Part shown: piece by piece, positions 1-8,475 of the stretch
Position numbering within the stretch: the first letter of the stretch is position 1
How the letters are laid out: each line of letters opens with the position of its first letter
Source of the DNA: Sphingobacterium alimentarium
GTDB lineage: Bacteria > Bacteroidota > Bacteroidia > Sphingobacteriales > Sphingobacteriaceae
Reading direction: 5' to 3'
DNA length: 57,739 nt
NCBI RefSeq assembly: GCF_004342685.1
Contig: NZ_SMBZ01000021.1
Coordinates: forward strand, 1-57,739
The notes under the pieces: generated by a model
Seen by the model: the letters and a program-made list of their open reading frames with translations, nothing else
The model's database searches: none
What the model was told of the DNA's origin: nothing
Made by a program: the position numbers and the translations under genes

Positions 1-52
1 CCCGAGCCGATGGTATTGCCGTAACAGGTGGGAGAGTAGGTCGGTGCCTTCT
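1..52 (+). rRNA. rrf: 5S ribosomal RNA, 3' end (partial)
   Basis: The first bases carry the typical 3' portion of Bacteroidota 5S rRNA, including the segment GGGAGAGTAGGTCGGTGCC at about 30-48. The gene enters from outside the left edge, so only its last part is visible. It is followed within 20 bases by a strong terminator, as expected for the last gene of an rRNA operon. The exact 3' end is approximate. Confidence 0.82.
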
Positions 53-66
53 TTTATTAAAACTAA

Positions 67-97
67 GCCTTAGTACAATCGTACTAAGGCTTTTTTT
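67..97 (+). terminator. rRNA operon terminator
   Basis: A perfect 10-bp stem (GCCTTAGTAC, loop AATC, GTACTAAGGC) is followed by a run of seven T. It lies directly after the 5S rRNA end and ends the rRNA operon. Confidence 0.93.
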
Positions 98-368
98 ATG
101 CTCGATAATCAAGTTCTCCTTTCACAGCGCAAAACTATTACCTCTTGACCAGCACCAAGTCCCGCTCCTGCGGATTCAGCTTGCTTAATATATATTGATT
201 AATGGTAGCTCTAATGTGTTGTTAGTTTACGCTAGGAAATACCCTTCTCATCTGTACGCACGCCAAACAATAATTCATCCATCAAAATGCTATGCATACA
301 TAATAATATTCTGCTGACCCGTGATTCCTATCAAAAAAATCCTTATTTTGTTATTAAATTATAAATTT
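98..368. other. Intergenic stretch, no gene recognised
   Basis: This spacer separates the rRNA terminator from the first protein gene. No intact gene was found. On the minus strand one open stretch encodes a short peptide ending LNPQERDLVLVKR before a stop, which might be the tail of a decayed gene, but it has no start and I do not recognise it. Confidence 0.4.
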
Positions 369-1139
369 ATGAACTTCATAAAAGCAAATACCGAGGATCA
401 CATCTATCATATCATGTTGGATCGAGGCAAATCTAATGCTATGCATATGGAGATGATCCAAGAACTCATTGAGGCTATTGATTATGCGGCGTCAGACCCA
501 GCTGTGGAAGGACTAATCCTAACTGGAAAAGAACATTTCTTTACTTCGGGGCTGGATTTAATCACATTATATAGCTATGATGAATCCCAGATTCAAGAAT
601 TTTGGAAATTATTCATTCTCCTTATCAAGAAACTAATCGCTTTTCCAAAACCGGCGGTGTCGGCTATCACGGGTCATAGTCCCGCTGGTGGTTGTGTTCT
701 CGCGCTTTGTTGTGACTACAGGATCATGGCGGAAGGCGAATTTATCATCGGATTGAATGAAGTCCCTGTTGGTATTATTGTGCCTCGTAATATCTTTCAA
801 TTGTATGGGTTCTGGATTGGTCAAGGTAATGCCTATCGCAGTTTGTTAGAGGGTAAACTCTTTAAACCTACGGAGGCATTAGCGTTAGGGCTAATCGACG
901 AGGTCGTTCCATTTAACCGAATCCAACATACTGCATTAAAGAAAATAAAAGCGTTTACGCAATACGAAAAAAATACTTGGAGATCCTCAAAGCTTAATTT
1001 TCGAAAAGAATTAATAGCAGAATTTTCTGTCGATCAAACAGAAGTTATCAATCAAGTGTTAGATCAATGGTGGCATCCTAGCACACGGTCGATTATGAAG
1101 ACAATAATTGATAACTTAACACAAAAAGGAGCTGATTAA
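369..1139 (+). CDS. Delta3,Delta2-enoyl-CoA isomerase-like crotonase
   Basis: Crotonase-superfamily protein of 256 residues. It probably shifts the double bond of 3-enoyl-CoA to 2-enoyl-CoA during beta-oxidation of unsaturated fatty acids. The oxyanion-hole segment FTSGLDL is at 58-64 and GHSPAGGC at 102-109, followed by CDYRI and GLNEVPVG with Glu131. The pattern AGGC plus a single active-site Glu in GLNE matches mitochondrial ECI1 isomerases rather than true hydratases, which use two Glu; this is from family knowledge. I chose the ATG at 369 because the crotonase fold begins immediately after it; an in-frame ATG at 321 would add 16 AT-rich, unsupported residues. A single base separates it from the dienoyl-CoA reductase gene, which supports the same pathway. 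A plain enoyl-CoA hydratase is the alternative. Confidence 0.82.
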   Translation: MNFIKANTEDHIYHIMLDRGKSNAMHMEMIQELIEAIDYAASDPAVEGLILTGKEHFFTSGLDLITLYSYDESQIQEFWKLFILLIKKLIAFPKPAVSAITGHSPAGGCVLALCCDYRIMAEGEFIIGLNEVPVGIIVPRNIFQLYGFWIGQGNAYRSLLEGKLFKPTEALALGLIDEVVPFNRIQHTALKKIKAFTQYEKNTWRSSKLNFRKELIAEFSVDQTEVINQVLDQWWHPSTRSIMKTIIDNLTQKGAD

Positions 1140-1140
1140 T

Positions 1141-2010
1141 ATGGTACAAGGAGCACTAAAAGACAATGCACTCAAAGGTAAAACAATCGTAGTAACAGGT
1201 GGTGGTACGGGTCTAGGTAAGGCAATGGCAACGTATTTTTCAGAATTGGGAGCCAATATTGTCATTACGAGTCGCAAACTTGATGTTTTATCAGTCACGG
1301 CTAACGAAATTGAGTCCAAAACGAATAATAGGGTGTTGGCGGTAGCTTGCGACGTACGCAATATAGAAGATGTAGAAAAAATGTACAAAGAAGCCGAGGA
1401 CAATTTCGGCTCGGTTGACGTATTGGTAAACAATGCCGCGGGCAACTTTATATCGCCGACCGAGAGATTGTCAGCTAATGCATTCTCTACAATAATCGAC
1501 ATTGTACTAAAAGGAACCGCGAATTGTACGCTGACATTTGGCAAAAAGTGGATTGAACGCAAGCAACACGCGAATATTTTGAATATTATTACAACCTATG
1601 CTTTTACAGGTTCGGGATATGTCGTACCTTCGGCCGTTGCGAAAGGAGGAGTGTTGACGATGACGCGATCATTGGCGGCAGAATGGGGTAAATATGGAAT
1701 ACGTAGTAATGCCATTGCACCTGGTCCATTCCCCACCAAAGGTGCATGGGATAGGCTGCTTCCAGGTGAATTGGCTGAAAAATTTAACTTTAAGAATCGT
1801 GTACCTCTTAAACGTGTGGGCGAACACCAAGAATTGGCAAATTTGGCGGCCTTCTTAGTCTCAGATTTCGCGGCTTATATCAATGGCGAGATCATTACTA
1901 TTGATGGCGGTGAGTGGCTACAGGGAGCCGGACAAATGAACGGTATGGAGGCAATATCTCCCGAAATGTGGGACGCTATAGAGAAAACTATTCGTGATAA
2001 TAATAAATAA
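1141..2010 (+). CDS. 2,4-dienoyl-CoA reductase (DECR1-type SDR)
   Basis: Short-chain dehydrogenase of 289 residues, predicted to reduce 2,4-dienoyl-CoA to 3-enoyl-CoA with NADPH. The nucleotide-binding motif TGGGTGLG is at 19-26 and NNAAGN at 97-102. The active-site region reads TTYAFTGSGYVVPSAVAK, with Tyr153 and Lys168 fifteen residues apart. That is the spacing of mitochondrial DECR1, not the usual YxxxK, and the following SLAAEWGKYGIRSN and DGGE segments also resemble DECR1. Its product is the substrate of the isomerase encoded one base upstream, so the two genes form a module for unsaturated acyl-CoA. A generic SDR role is possible but less likely. Confidence 0.85.
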   Translation: MVQGALKDNALKGKTIVVTGGGTGLGKAMATYFSELGANIVITSRKLDVLSVTANEIESKTNNRVLAVACDVRNIEDVEKMYKEAEDNFGSVDVLVNNAAGNFISPTERLSANAFSTIIDIVLKGTANCTLTFGKKWIERKQHANILNIITTYAFTGSGYVVPSAVAKGGVLTMTRSLAAEWGKYGIRSNAIAPGPFPTKGAWDRLLPGELAEKFNFKNRVPLKRVGEHQELANLAAFLVSDFAAYINGEIITIDGGEWLQGAGQMNGMEAISPEMWDAIEKTIRDNNK

Positions 2011-2011
2011 T

Positions 2012-2656
2012 ATGAATAAAAACTGGTTAGGATTAATCGTGTTAATCCTTATGGTGATAAGTTGTAATCAGAAAAGTAAGACTACCCAGACGGATCAGCA
2101 GGATTCTATAGTAGTCGTGTCTCCGACAACAATAGAGGAAAAGAATCAACTCGCAGAGGTGATAACGCGATTTGTGCGCGCATACGCCAGCAAGGACAAC
2201 TCTAAAGCAAACGCTTTGATCCATCCTTCATTGGGCATTTATATCATCTTTAGGCCTGGCGCAGCAGACAATTTTGTACACGTGGATAGCTTGGATTTTG
2301 CGAGATCGGTACCCGAAGTGTACGCTTATGGAGATTTTTCGACAGAACATGCATTGACATTTGAATCTCTTCCTGTCTTCGATTGCGGAACGGAAAAGTG
2401 GGACAAACAAGGGTTTTTCTGTGATACGACAGCTCATCCCAATCAATTATCCAATATCGCCGCTTTCGAAGAACAATTTAACGAATCGGAGTATTCAGAT
2501 GAAGAGCTCGAGGAATTAGAAAAAAGCGAAAAAGAAAGTTATCGCGTGATTGTAACCGGAAATGCTGTGGATCCGCTAATCTTTCATGTACGAAAATATC
2601 AGGGATCTTGGTATGTAACGACCTTAGATAGAGCCTATGGAGGTTGTGATGCATAA
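2012..2656 (+). CDS. Hypothetical lipoprotein
   Basis: Protein of 214 residues with a lipoprotein signal (MNKNWLGLIVLILMVISC) and a Cys at the end of the hydrophobic stretch, so it is probably anchored in a membrane. The mature part is acidic, with an ELEELEKSEKES stretch, and contains no family I recognise. The ATG at 2012 is chosen because it gives a clean signal peptide; an ATG at 1994 would overlap the upstream gene and add six residues. It begins one base after the dienoyl-CoA reductase stop and is probably cotranscribed, but nothing in the sequence links it to fatty acid metabolism. Confidence 0.75.
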   Translation: MNKNWLGLIVLILMVISCNQKSKTTQTDQQDSIVVVSPTTIEEKNQLAEVITRFVRAYASKDNSKANALIHPSLGIYIIFRPGAADNFVHVDSLDFARSVPEVYAYGDFSTEHALTFESLPVFDCGTEKWDKQGFFCDTTAHPNQLSNIAAFEEQFNESEYSDEELEELEKSEKESYRVIVTGNAVDPLIFHVRKYQGSWYVTTLDRAYGGCDA

Positions 2657-2720
2657 ATAAGAAGAACTGTTTTGGTTTTTAAGAAATTGTTATTACTTTT
2701 TAATAATAAAGAAAATAAAT

Positions 2721-4460
2721 ATGAGTTTATTAGATAAGGATACACAAGCGCGTATTGACAGCTGGTTATCCAGTGAATACGATAAGGATACCGTGTCGCA
2801 GGTACAAAAACTTGTAGACAATAAGGAAGAAACAGAATTATTGGATTCATTCTATAAAGAGTTAGAGTTTGGAACAGGAGGCTTGCGTGGCATCATGGGT
2901 GTCGGATCCAATCGTATGAACAAATATACTATTGGTAAAGCTACTCAGGGTTTGGCCAATTACCTGAAAAAACAGTTTCCAAATCAGCTTATCAAAGTAG
3001 CGGTTTCGTACGACAGCCGTAATAATTCACAATCTTTTGGTCATTTGGTGGCGGATGTGTTTTCTGCAAATGGTATTCATGTCTTTTTATTTAAAGAATT
3101 ACGTCCTACGCCAGTGCTATCATTTGCCGTAAGGCATTTTGATTGCCAAAGCGGTGTTATGCTTACTGCCTCACATAATCCGAAAGAATATAATGGCTAT
3201 AAGGCCTATTGGAATGATGGAGGGCAGCTTGTGGAGCCGCATGATAAAAATGTCATCACCGAGGTAAATGCCATCCAATCGGTGGATGAAATTAAATTTG
3301 ACCGCGTAGAGGCAAACATTACCTTAGTCGGAGAGGAATTGGATGAAATCTATATTCAAGCCAACCAAAGATTAAGTATACATCCGGAGGCTGTAGAAGC
3401 TCAAAAGGATTTGAAGATCGTTTTTTCGCCAATTCACGGCACGGGCATTACCCTAGTTCCAAAAATGTTGGAAGCTTGGGGATTTACTCATGTTAGCGTG
3501 GTTAAAGAACAAGCCAAACCCGATGGAAATTTCCCTACCGTGGTATATCCAAATCCAGAAGAAGAGGATGCGATGTCTATGGCCATGAAATTTGGTCAAG
3601 AGCTAAAAGCTGATGTAATAATGGCAACCGACCCGGATGCAGATCGCGTGGGCGTAGCCATCCCGAATGATAAAGGGGAATACCAGTTGATTAATGGTAA
3701 TCAAATAGGTAGTCTGCTGGCTTACTATGTGCTTAGCTCTAAAAAGGACAAAGGAGAGCTCAAAGAAAATGATTATATCGTCAAAACCATCGTGACGACC
3801 AATCTAATTGCCGATATCGGTGATGATTTGGGCGTGCAGACCTATGAGACACTTACAGGATTCAAATATATTGGCGAACTCATAACTAAGGAGCAAGGAA
3901 AAGGCACTTACTTGGTCGGTGGTGAGGAAAGCTACGGCTATTTGGTGGGTGAGTTGGTTCGTGATAAAGACGCCGTTAACTCATGTGCCTTTATCGCTGA
4001 AATGACAGCATATTTCAAGAGTCAAGGCAAAACAGTATTTCAAGTATTAACAGAATTGTACGTGAAATATGGTTTTTATAAAGAAAAACTCATTTCTCTG
4101 ACTAAAAAAGGAAAAGCTGGAGCGGATGAAATCAAGCAAATGATGGTCGATCTACGTAAGAATGCTCCTAAGACATTAGGGGGAATAGCGGTAAAAGAAA
4201 TTCGTGATTACGAAAATCAAGTGTCAAACAACCTAATTTCCGGTGAGACAACAGCTATCGACCTTCCCAAGTCAGACGTTTTGCAATTTGTAACAGTAGA
4301 TGGGGATGTAATATCTGCACGACCATCCGGTACTGAGCCCAAAATAAAATTCTACTGCTCCGTAAAGGAATCTTTAATGGACAAGAGTCAGTATGAAGCT
4401 ATTCAAGCGAAATTGGAGCAAAAGGTAGAAAATATTATGGCGGACATTGTGAAGAACTAG
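2721..4460 (+). CDS. Phospho-sugar mutase (phosphoglucomutase/phosphomannomutase)
   Basis: Alpha-D-phosphohexomutase of 579 residues, the long form common in Bacteroidota and Firmicutes. It interconverts hexose 1- and 6-phosphates in the cytoplasm. Visible motifs in order: GTGGLRG near 51-57; the catalytic phosphoserine loop TASHNPKEYNGYK with Ser151; the metal-binding loop DPDADRVG near 300; the sugar-binding GGEESYGYL near 405; and the C-terminal phosphate-binding RPSGTEPKIKFY. All four active-site elements are intact. The Nudix gene follows after three bases. Substrate (glucose, mannose or both) cannot be decided from sequence alone. Confidence 0.93.
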   Translation: MSLLDKDTQARIDSWLSSEYDKDTVSQVQKLVDNKEETELLDSFYKELEFGTGGLRGIMGVGSNRMNKYTIGKATQGLANYLKKQFPNQLIKVAVSYDSRNNSQSFGHLVADVFSANGIHVFLFKELRPTPVLSFAVRHFDCQSGVMLTASHNPKEYNGYKAYWNDGGQLVEPHDKNVITEVNAIQSVDEIKFDRVEANITLVGEELDEIYIQANQRLSIHPEAVEAQKDLKIVFSPIHGTGITLVPKMLEAWGFTHVSVVKEQAKPDGNFPTVVYPNPEEEDAMSMAMKFGQELKADVIMATDPDADRVGVAIPNDKGEYQLINGNQIGSLLAYYVLSSKKDKGELKENDYIVKTIVTTNLIADIGDDLGVQTYETLTGFKYIGELITKEQGKGTYLVGGEESYGYLVGELVRDKDAVNSCAFIAEMTAYFKSQGKTVFQVLTELYVKYGFYKEKLISLTKKGKAGADEIKQMMVDLRKNAPKTLGGIAVKEIRDYENQVSNNLISGETTAIDLPKSDVLQFVTVDGDVISARPSGTEPKIKFYCSVKESLMDKSQYEAIQAKLEQKVENIMADIVKN

Positions 4461-4463
4461 AGT

Positions 4464-5009
4464 ATGCAGAAGTGGAAACTTTTAGATTCAAAATACATCA
4501 TTCAGCGCCCTTGGGCGACATTACGAGTAGACAAACTTGAATTGCCTAACGGAAATATTAAAGACGAGTATTACGTCTTAGAATATCCAACCTGGGTGAA
4601 TATGGTTGCTATTACCGCTGAGAAAAAAGTTCTTTTTGTGCGTCAATACCGCCATGGGGCTAACCAGATAATGGTGGAACTTCCTGCAGGAGTCGTTGAG
4701 GATGGGGAAGAACTGGAGAACGCCGCGCGAAGGGAGCTACTGGAGGAAACGGGATATGCCTTTGATTCCATAACCTATATTTGCGAACTGTATGCCAATC
4801 CCGCGACTAGTGGCAATCTGACTTATACCTATCTGCTAGAGGGTGGTAGAAAAGTACAGGAGCAGGAACTTGATCATTCTGAAGACATCGAAGTCGTCGA
4901 AATGACCATTGAAGAGGCTAAGCGTTTTCTGTTTGACAACAAAATCGGGCAGTCACTGCATTCCGCCGCGCTCTTTTATACATTTCAAAAAATGGGTTTA
5001 CTTTCGTAA
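4464..5009 (+). CDS. Nudix hydrolase, ADP-ribose pyrophosphatase-like
   Basis: Cytoplasmic Nudix protein of 181 residues. A complete Nudix box lies at 76-98 (G76, E82, then REL-EETGY ending at 98), providing the metal-binding Glu residues. The preceding FVRQYRHGANQIMVELPAG segment is typical of the ADP-ribose or NDP-sugar pyrophosphatase branch, so hydrolysis of ADP-ribose or a nucleotide sugar is the best guess. It begins three bases after the phosphohexomutase stop, and its 3' end lies inside the terminator hairpin. Confidence 0.87.
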   Translation: MQKWKLLDSKYIIQRPWATLRVDKLELPNGNIKDEYYVLEYPTWVNMVAITAEKKVLFVRQYRHGANQIMVELPAGVVEDGEELENAARRELLEETGYAFDSITYICELYANPATSGNLTYTYLLEGGRKVQEQELDHSEDIEVVEMTIEEAKRFLFDNKIGQSLHSAALFYTFQKMGLLS

Positions 5010-5020
5010 GCCCATTTTTT
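4988..5020 (+). terminator. Terminator overlapping the Nudix stop codon
   Basis: An inverted repeat around AATGGGTTTAC and GTAAGCCCATT is followed by six T. The right arm contains the TAA stop of the Nudix gene at 5007-5009, so the terminator is embedded in the end of the coding sequence. Confidence 0.85.
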
Positions 5021-5058
5021 ATTGCAGGAAGGCGAATCTATAATTAAGCGCATTTTTG

Positions 5059-5066
5059 TACCTTTG
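5059..5066 (+). promoter_or_regulatory. Bacteroidota -7 promoter box, nearly leaderless
   Basis: TACCTTTG matches the Bacteroidota -7 element TAnnTTTG. Its final G is only four bases before the ATG at 5071, so the transcript should start at or just before the start codon. I see no clear -33 TTTG at the usual spacing. Confidence 0.6.
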
Positions 5067-5070
5067 CAGC

Positions 5071-6384
5071 ATGGCAAGAGAGATATTCGAGACGAAGCGA
5101 AAAGCTTTGAAAATAAATCTTGATCCAGCGATCTATGGTACATTTGCTGAGATTGGAGCTGGACAGGAAGTCGCACGCAATTTTTTCGAAGCAGGAGCCG
5201 CTTCAGGAACAATTGCAAAAACTATATCCGCATATGATATGGCCTTTTCGGATGCTATTTATGGCGCCGAAGAGTCCGGAAGATATGTAAGCCGTACTCG
5301 ATTGCGCAAAATGTTAGCGCATGAGTTCTCTCTTCTTACTGAAAGATTACACACCCAAAAATACGAGAATAAAAGGTTTTTCGCCTTTGCTGATACAGTA
5401 ACTACACTCAATTTTACCAAAACAAACGAACCTCACGGCTGGCTCGGAATACGCTTCCAATCGGAAGTAGATGGGCCGACCAATGATATCATTATGCACG
5501 TTCGTTTGTTGGATTCGGATAATAGATTGCAGTCCAAAGTTTTAGGTATTTTGGGCGTAAATTTGGTTTTTGCGGCTTATTACTATGCGCATGATCCACA
5601 GGAAATGATCGAATCGTTGGTGGATAATCTATCGATTGGTGCTGTAGAAATTGATTTGATAAAATTGGATGGCCCTGTATTTAAAAATGTAAATGAACGC
5701 CTTGTCAACCTGTATCTTATAGCAAAAGGCTTCTCAAAAGCTGCCTTATTCCGTCCCGATGGACGTGCCGCGCAGATCAAGGACTTCCTATACAAGAAGG
5801 ATATTGTGGTATTGCGCACCAAGTATCGCCAGAAATCCTTACCCAACTTTGATTTGTTCAACCAAGCAGTAGAACAATTTCGTAAAAACACCAATTCTAA
5901 ACCCGAGAATACAGCGGTATTGATCGAGGTATTGATGGGTAATGTTTTGGACGAAGAGTCGGATTTGACAATTGAAGACTTGACCTATTTTGCAGACCGC
6001 GCGGAAGAGCTATGCGCTACAGGAAACAATATTCTGGTGTCCAATTTCCGTCGTAACAATCACTTGGCAGAATTCTTTAAAAATTTCAAGCCACGTAATG
6101 TGGGTATTGCGACAAACGTGTCCAACTTGCGTAACATATTCAATTCGGATAATTACAACAAAGAAAATTATACCAACGAGCTACTTTCTTATATTTCGGG
6201 AATGTTTAGTAAGAATGTAAAACTGTATGCTTATCCGTATCTCAATAAGAAAGACAATCAAATTATTACCACCAAAAATTTGAAAGTTTCTGAAGAAGCT
6301 AAACCATTATATGATTTCTTAATCCAGAATCACTATATCGTCGATATAGAGAATTACGATGAGAAATATGTAAAAACATTATAG
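5071..6384 (+). CDS. Conserved protein of unknown function
   Basis: Protein of 437 residues that looks cytoplasmic, with no signal peptide or membrane segment. It belongs to a family I recognise as well conserved in Bacteroidota (opening MAREIFETKRKALKINLDP), but its function is unknown to me. Database names for relatives are, as I recall, inconsistent and include nicotinate-nucleotide adenylyltransferase; I see no HxGH or ISSTxxR nucleotidyltransferase motif here, so I would not use that name. The ATG at 5071 is preferred over 5056 because the -7 box at 5059-5066 lies between them. It follows the Nudix terminator and has its own promoter, so it is probably monocistronic. Confidence 0.8.
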   Translation: MAREIFETKRKALKINLDPAIYGTFAEIGAGQEVARNFFEAGAASGTIAKTISAYDMAFSDAIYGAEESGRYVSRTRLRKMLAHEFSLLTERLHTQKYENKRFFAFADTVTTLNFTKTNEPHGWLGIRFQSEVDGPTNDIIMHVRLLDSDNRLQSKVLGILGVNLVFAAYYYAHDPQEMIESLVDNLSIGAVEIDLIKLDGPVFKNVNERLVNLYLIAKGFSKAALFRPDGRAAQIKDFLYKKDIVVLRTKYRQKSLPNFDLFNQAVEQFRKNTNSKPENTAVLIEVLMGNVLDEESDLTIEDLTYFADRAEELCATGNNILVSNFRRNNHLAEFFKNFKPRNVGIATNVSNLRNIFNSDNYNKENYTNELLSYISGMFSKNVKLYAYPYLNKKDNQIITTKNLKVSEEAKPLYDFLIQNHYIVDIENYDEKYVKTL

Positions 6385-6389
6385 TAAAG

Positions 6390-6428
6390 AAACCCCCGAC
6401 AGTCCACAGGATTTGCGAGGTTTTTTGT
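6390..6428 (+). terminator. Weak terminator candidate
   Basis: AAACCCC pairs imperfectly with GAGGTTT across a long loop, followed by a T run. It lies just after the stop at 6384 and is the only hairpin-like sequence before bshC. Confidence 0.4.
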
Positions 6429-6501
6429 CAAATCATCGCTATAATTCCTTTTGACTAATGACCTTTTTTCTATTTTCCGTACATTGTATATTCATTTACT
6501 A

Positions 6502-6509
6502 TACATTTG
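6502..6509 (+). promoter_or_regulatory. Bacteroidota -7 promoter box for bshC
   Basis: TACATTTG matches TAnnTTTG and lies 20 bases before the bshC ATG, giving a short leader. No convincing -33 element was seen. Confidence 0.55.
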
Positions 6510-6529
6510 TCGTGAAATAATTCTTTTGT

Positions 6530-8119
6530 ATGAAAGCAACCTATATTGATTATAAGGATACGAACAGTTTTTCAAAAACATTATTAGCATACCTCGCGGC
6601 TAAGGAAGATTTAAAACCTTTCTATGGCAATGCCCCTACCTATGATGGTTTTGAAAAGCAAATAGAGATAAAATCCACATTTGAACATCGCCAGACGTTA
6701 GTGGATTCCTTAAAAAATCAATATAAAGACCTTATACATGATGCTCCTGCTGTAGCTTCCAATATTGATCTTTTGCTACAGCCCAATACTTTCACGATCA
6801 CCACAGGTCATCAGCTCAATATATTCACAGGTCCGTTATACTTTATTTTTAAGATTGCTTGTGCGATCCGCCTAGCCAGAGATTTGAAGGCGCAGTTTCC
6901 GGACAAAGATTTTGTGCCTGTTTATTGGATGGCCTCCGAAGACCACGATTTCGCGGAAATAAATAACACCCGGGTTTACGGAAAGAAAATCGTGTGGGAT
7001 GTCCCAGGCATTTCGGGTACCGGAAAAATGGATACCAGTACGATGGAGGCTGTGGTGCGGCAGTATATAGGTATGCTTGGTCTGTCTGATAATTCTTCTC
7101 AGCTGGCAAGCATTGTCGAAGAGGCCTACTTACAAGGACGAAACTTAGCCGATGCCACAAGGTATTTGGTGAATGCATTATTTAAAGAGTATGGCCTTGT
7201 AATTCTTGATGCAGATCAAAAAGAATTGAAGGAGGTATTTGCTCCGATTATCCGAGAAGATATATTGGAAGAGAAGAGTTTTGCTGCTATTTCCCAAACA
7301 ACGAAAGAACTAGAAGAAAAAGGTTTTGCCACACAAGTACATGCCCGAGAATGTAATTTCTTTTATCTGACGGAGCAATACCGTGAGCGAATAGAGAAGA
7401 CAGCTGATGGTCGGTATGAGGTGTTACACCAAGATTTGTTTTTCACGGAAGAGGAGCTGTGGGAAGAAATAGAAAACCACCCAGAGCGATTCAGCCCGAA
7501 TGTTGTCATGCGTCCGCTGTATCAAGAAGTCATTCTTCCAAATTTAGCCTATATCGGTGGTGGTGCAGAGATTGTGTATTGGCTGCAATTTAAGGCTAAT
7601 TTTGATCAATACGCTGTGCCTTTTCCTATCCTTATTCCTCGGAATTCAGCTATGATAACGGATGATGCTGTGGCCCGTAAGATTTATAGATTAGACCTCA
7701 CCTTCAAGTCCATATTTAAATCTACTACAGTGCTACAAAACGAATATGTACGGCGACATACCACGCATCGCTTAAATCTTCGGGATGAATGGATGGAGTT
7801 CAATGCCATTTTTGGGAAAATAAAACTACGCGCTCATAAAATAGACGCCAGCTTAGCGCCAAGTACGGAAGCTGTGCAAGCACGATTAAAAAAGGCGATT
7901 GATAATCTCGAAAAAAAATTATTGAAAGCGGACAAGCGCAATCATGAGGAGGCTTTAATTCTAATTGAGCGCGTGAAAGAAAAGTTATTTCCCAATGGTG
8001 GGTTGCAAGAGCGTTCGGAGAATTTTGCCACCTTATATGTCAAATATGGGGATGATTTAATCAAGGAGTTGATTAGACATTTCAACCCCTTAGATTTTAA
8101 ATTTACTATTTTATACTAA
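6530..8119 (+). CDS. bshC: Bacillithiol biosynthesis cysteine-adding enzyme BshC
   Basis: Cytoplasmic enzyme of 529 residues, the usual BshC length. It is thought to add cysteine to glucosaminyl-malate in the last step of bacillithiol synthesis. Family features: TTGHQLNIFTGPLYFIFKI near 87-105, PVYWMASEDHDFAEIN near 129-144 with the nucleotide-fold His/Asp cluster, and the later GGGAEIVYWLQ and PFPILIPRNSA segments. The C-terminal region is helical and charged, as in the coiled-coil end of BshC. BshA and BshB are not in this window; the large PIG-L protein at 38896-41364 is exported and is not a BshB candidate. The gene is separated from neighbours and has its own promoter box. Confidence 0.92.
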   Translation: MKATYIDYKDTNSFSKTLLAYLAAKEDLKPFYGNAPTYDGFEKQIEIKSTFEHRQTLVDSLKNQYKDLIHDAPAVASNIDLLLQPNTFTITTGHQLNIFTGPLYFIFKIACAIRLARDLKAQFPDKDFVPVYWMASEDHDFAEINNTRVYGKKIVWDVPGISGTGKMDTSTMEAVVRQYIGMLGLSDNSSQLASIVEEAYLQGRNLADATRYLVNALFKEYGLVILDADQKELKEVFAPIIREDILEEKSFAAISQTTKELEEKGFATQVHARECNFFYLTEQYRERIEKTADGRYEVLHQDLFFTEEELWEEIENHPERFSPNVVMRPLYQEVILPNLAYIGGGAEIVYWLQFKANFDQYAVPFPILIPRNSAMITDDAVARKIYRLDLTFKSIFKSTTVLQNEYVRRHTTHRLNLRDEWMEFNAIFGKIKLRAHKIDASLAPSTEAVQARLKKAIDNLEKKLLKADKRNHEEALILIERVKEKLFPNGGLQERSENFATLYVKYGDDLIKELIRHFNPLDFKFTILY

Positions 8120-8136
8120 CAGGAGATAGCTCAAAA

Positions 8137-8475
8137 CTATCTTCTATCTCTTCTGTATTTATTATAATATTTATCGTAGTCATTAGGAATGTATTGCTCT
8201 TTTGGCCCCCATTCTTCCAATTTGTTATCGATAAAATATAACCAATTAAGCATCGTGTCGGGTCGGGCTTTTAATCTTGGGTATTCATAGACCTCTAAAA
8301 TACCATCTGCATAACGTTTAGCAGCAACAACACGAGCTGGTTTTCCAATTCTTTCTTTAACCTGTTCAGTCGTCATCCCGATTTTGATGGAAGAGAAGTC
8401 AGTTTCTTTTAATAATGCGCAACTCGTAATTAATAGTGTTGAGATTAGTAAGATGGCGGCAGTAAAAAATTTCAT
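8137..8475 (-). CDS. BamE/SmpA-like small lipoprotein
   Basis: Protein of 112 residues with a lipoprotein signal (MKFFTAAILLISTLLITSC, Cys19). The segment KIGMTTEQVKERIGKPARV, followed by a strand carrying YADGILEVYEY, resembles the BamE/SmpA-OmlA fold, in which a GMT-EQV helix precedes a G-P turn. A role in outer-membrane assembly or as a generic envelope lipoprotein is inferred. The gene is convergent with bshC with only 17 bases between them. The C-terminus is rich in Tyr, Arg and Lys. Confidence 0.75.
   Translation of the reverse strand: MKFFTAAILLISTLLITSCALLKETDFSSIKIGMTTEQVKERIGKPARVVAAKRYADGILEVYEYPRLKARPDTMLNWLYFIDNKLEEWGPKEQYIPNDYDKYYNKYRRDRR

Noticed and set aside
98..368. Minus-strand peptide ending LNPQERDLVLVKR as a gene
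   Set aside because: An upstream in-frame stop leaves fewer than 30 codons and no start codon; too short to support.
5071..6384. Nicotinate-nucleotide adenylyltransferase function
   Set aside because: No HxGH or ISSTxxR motif and the length is about twice that of NadD.
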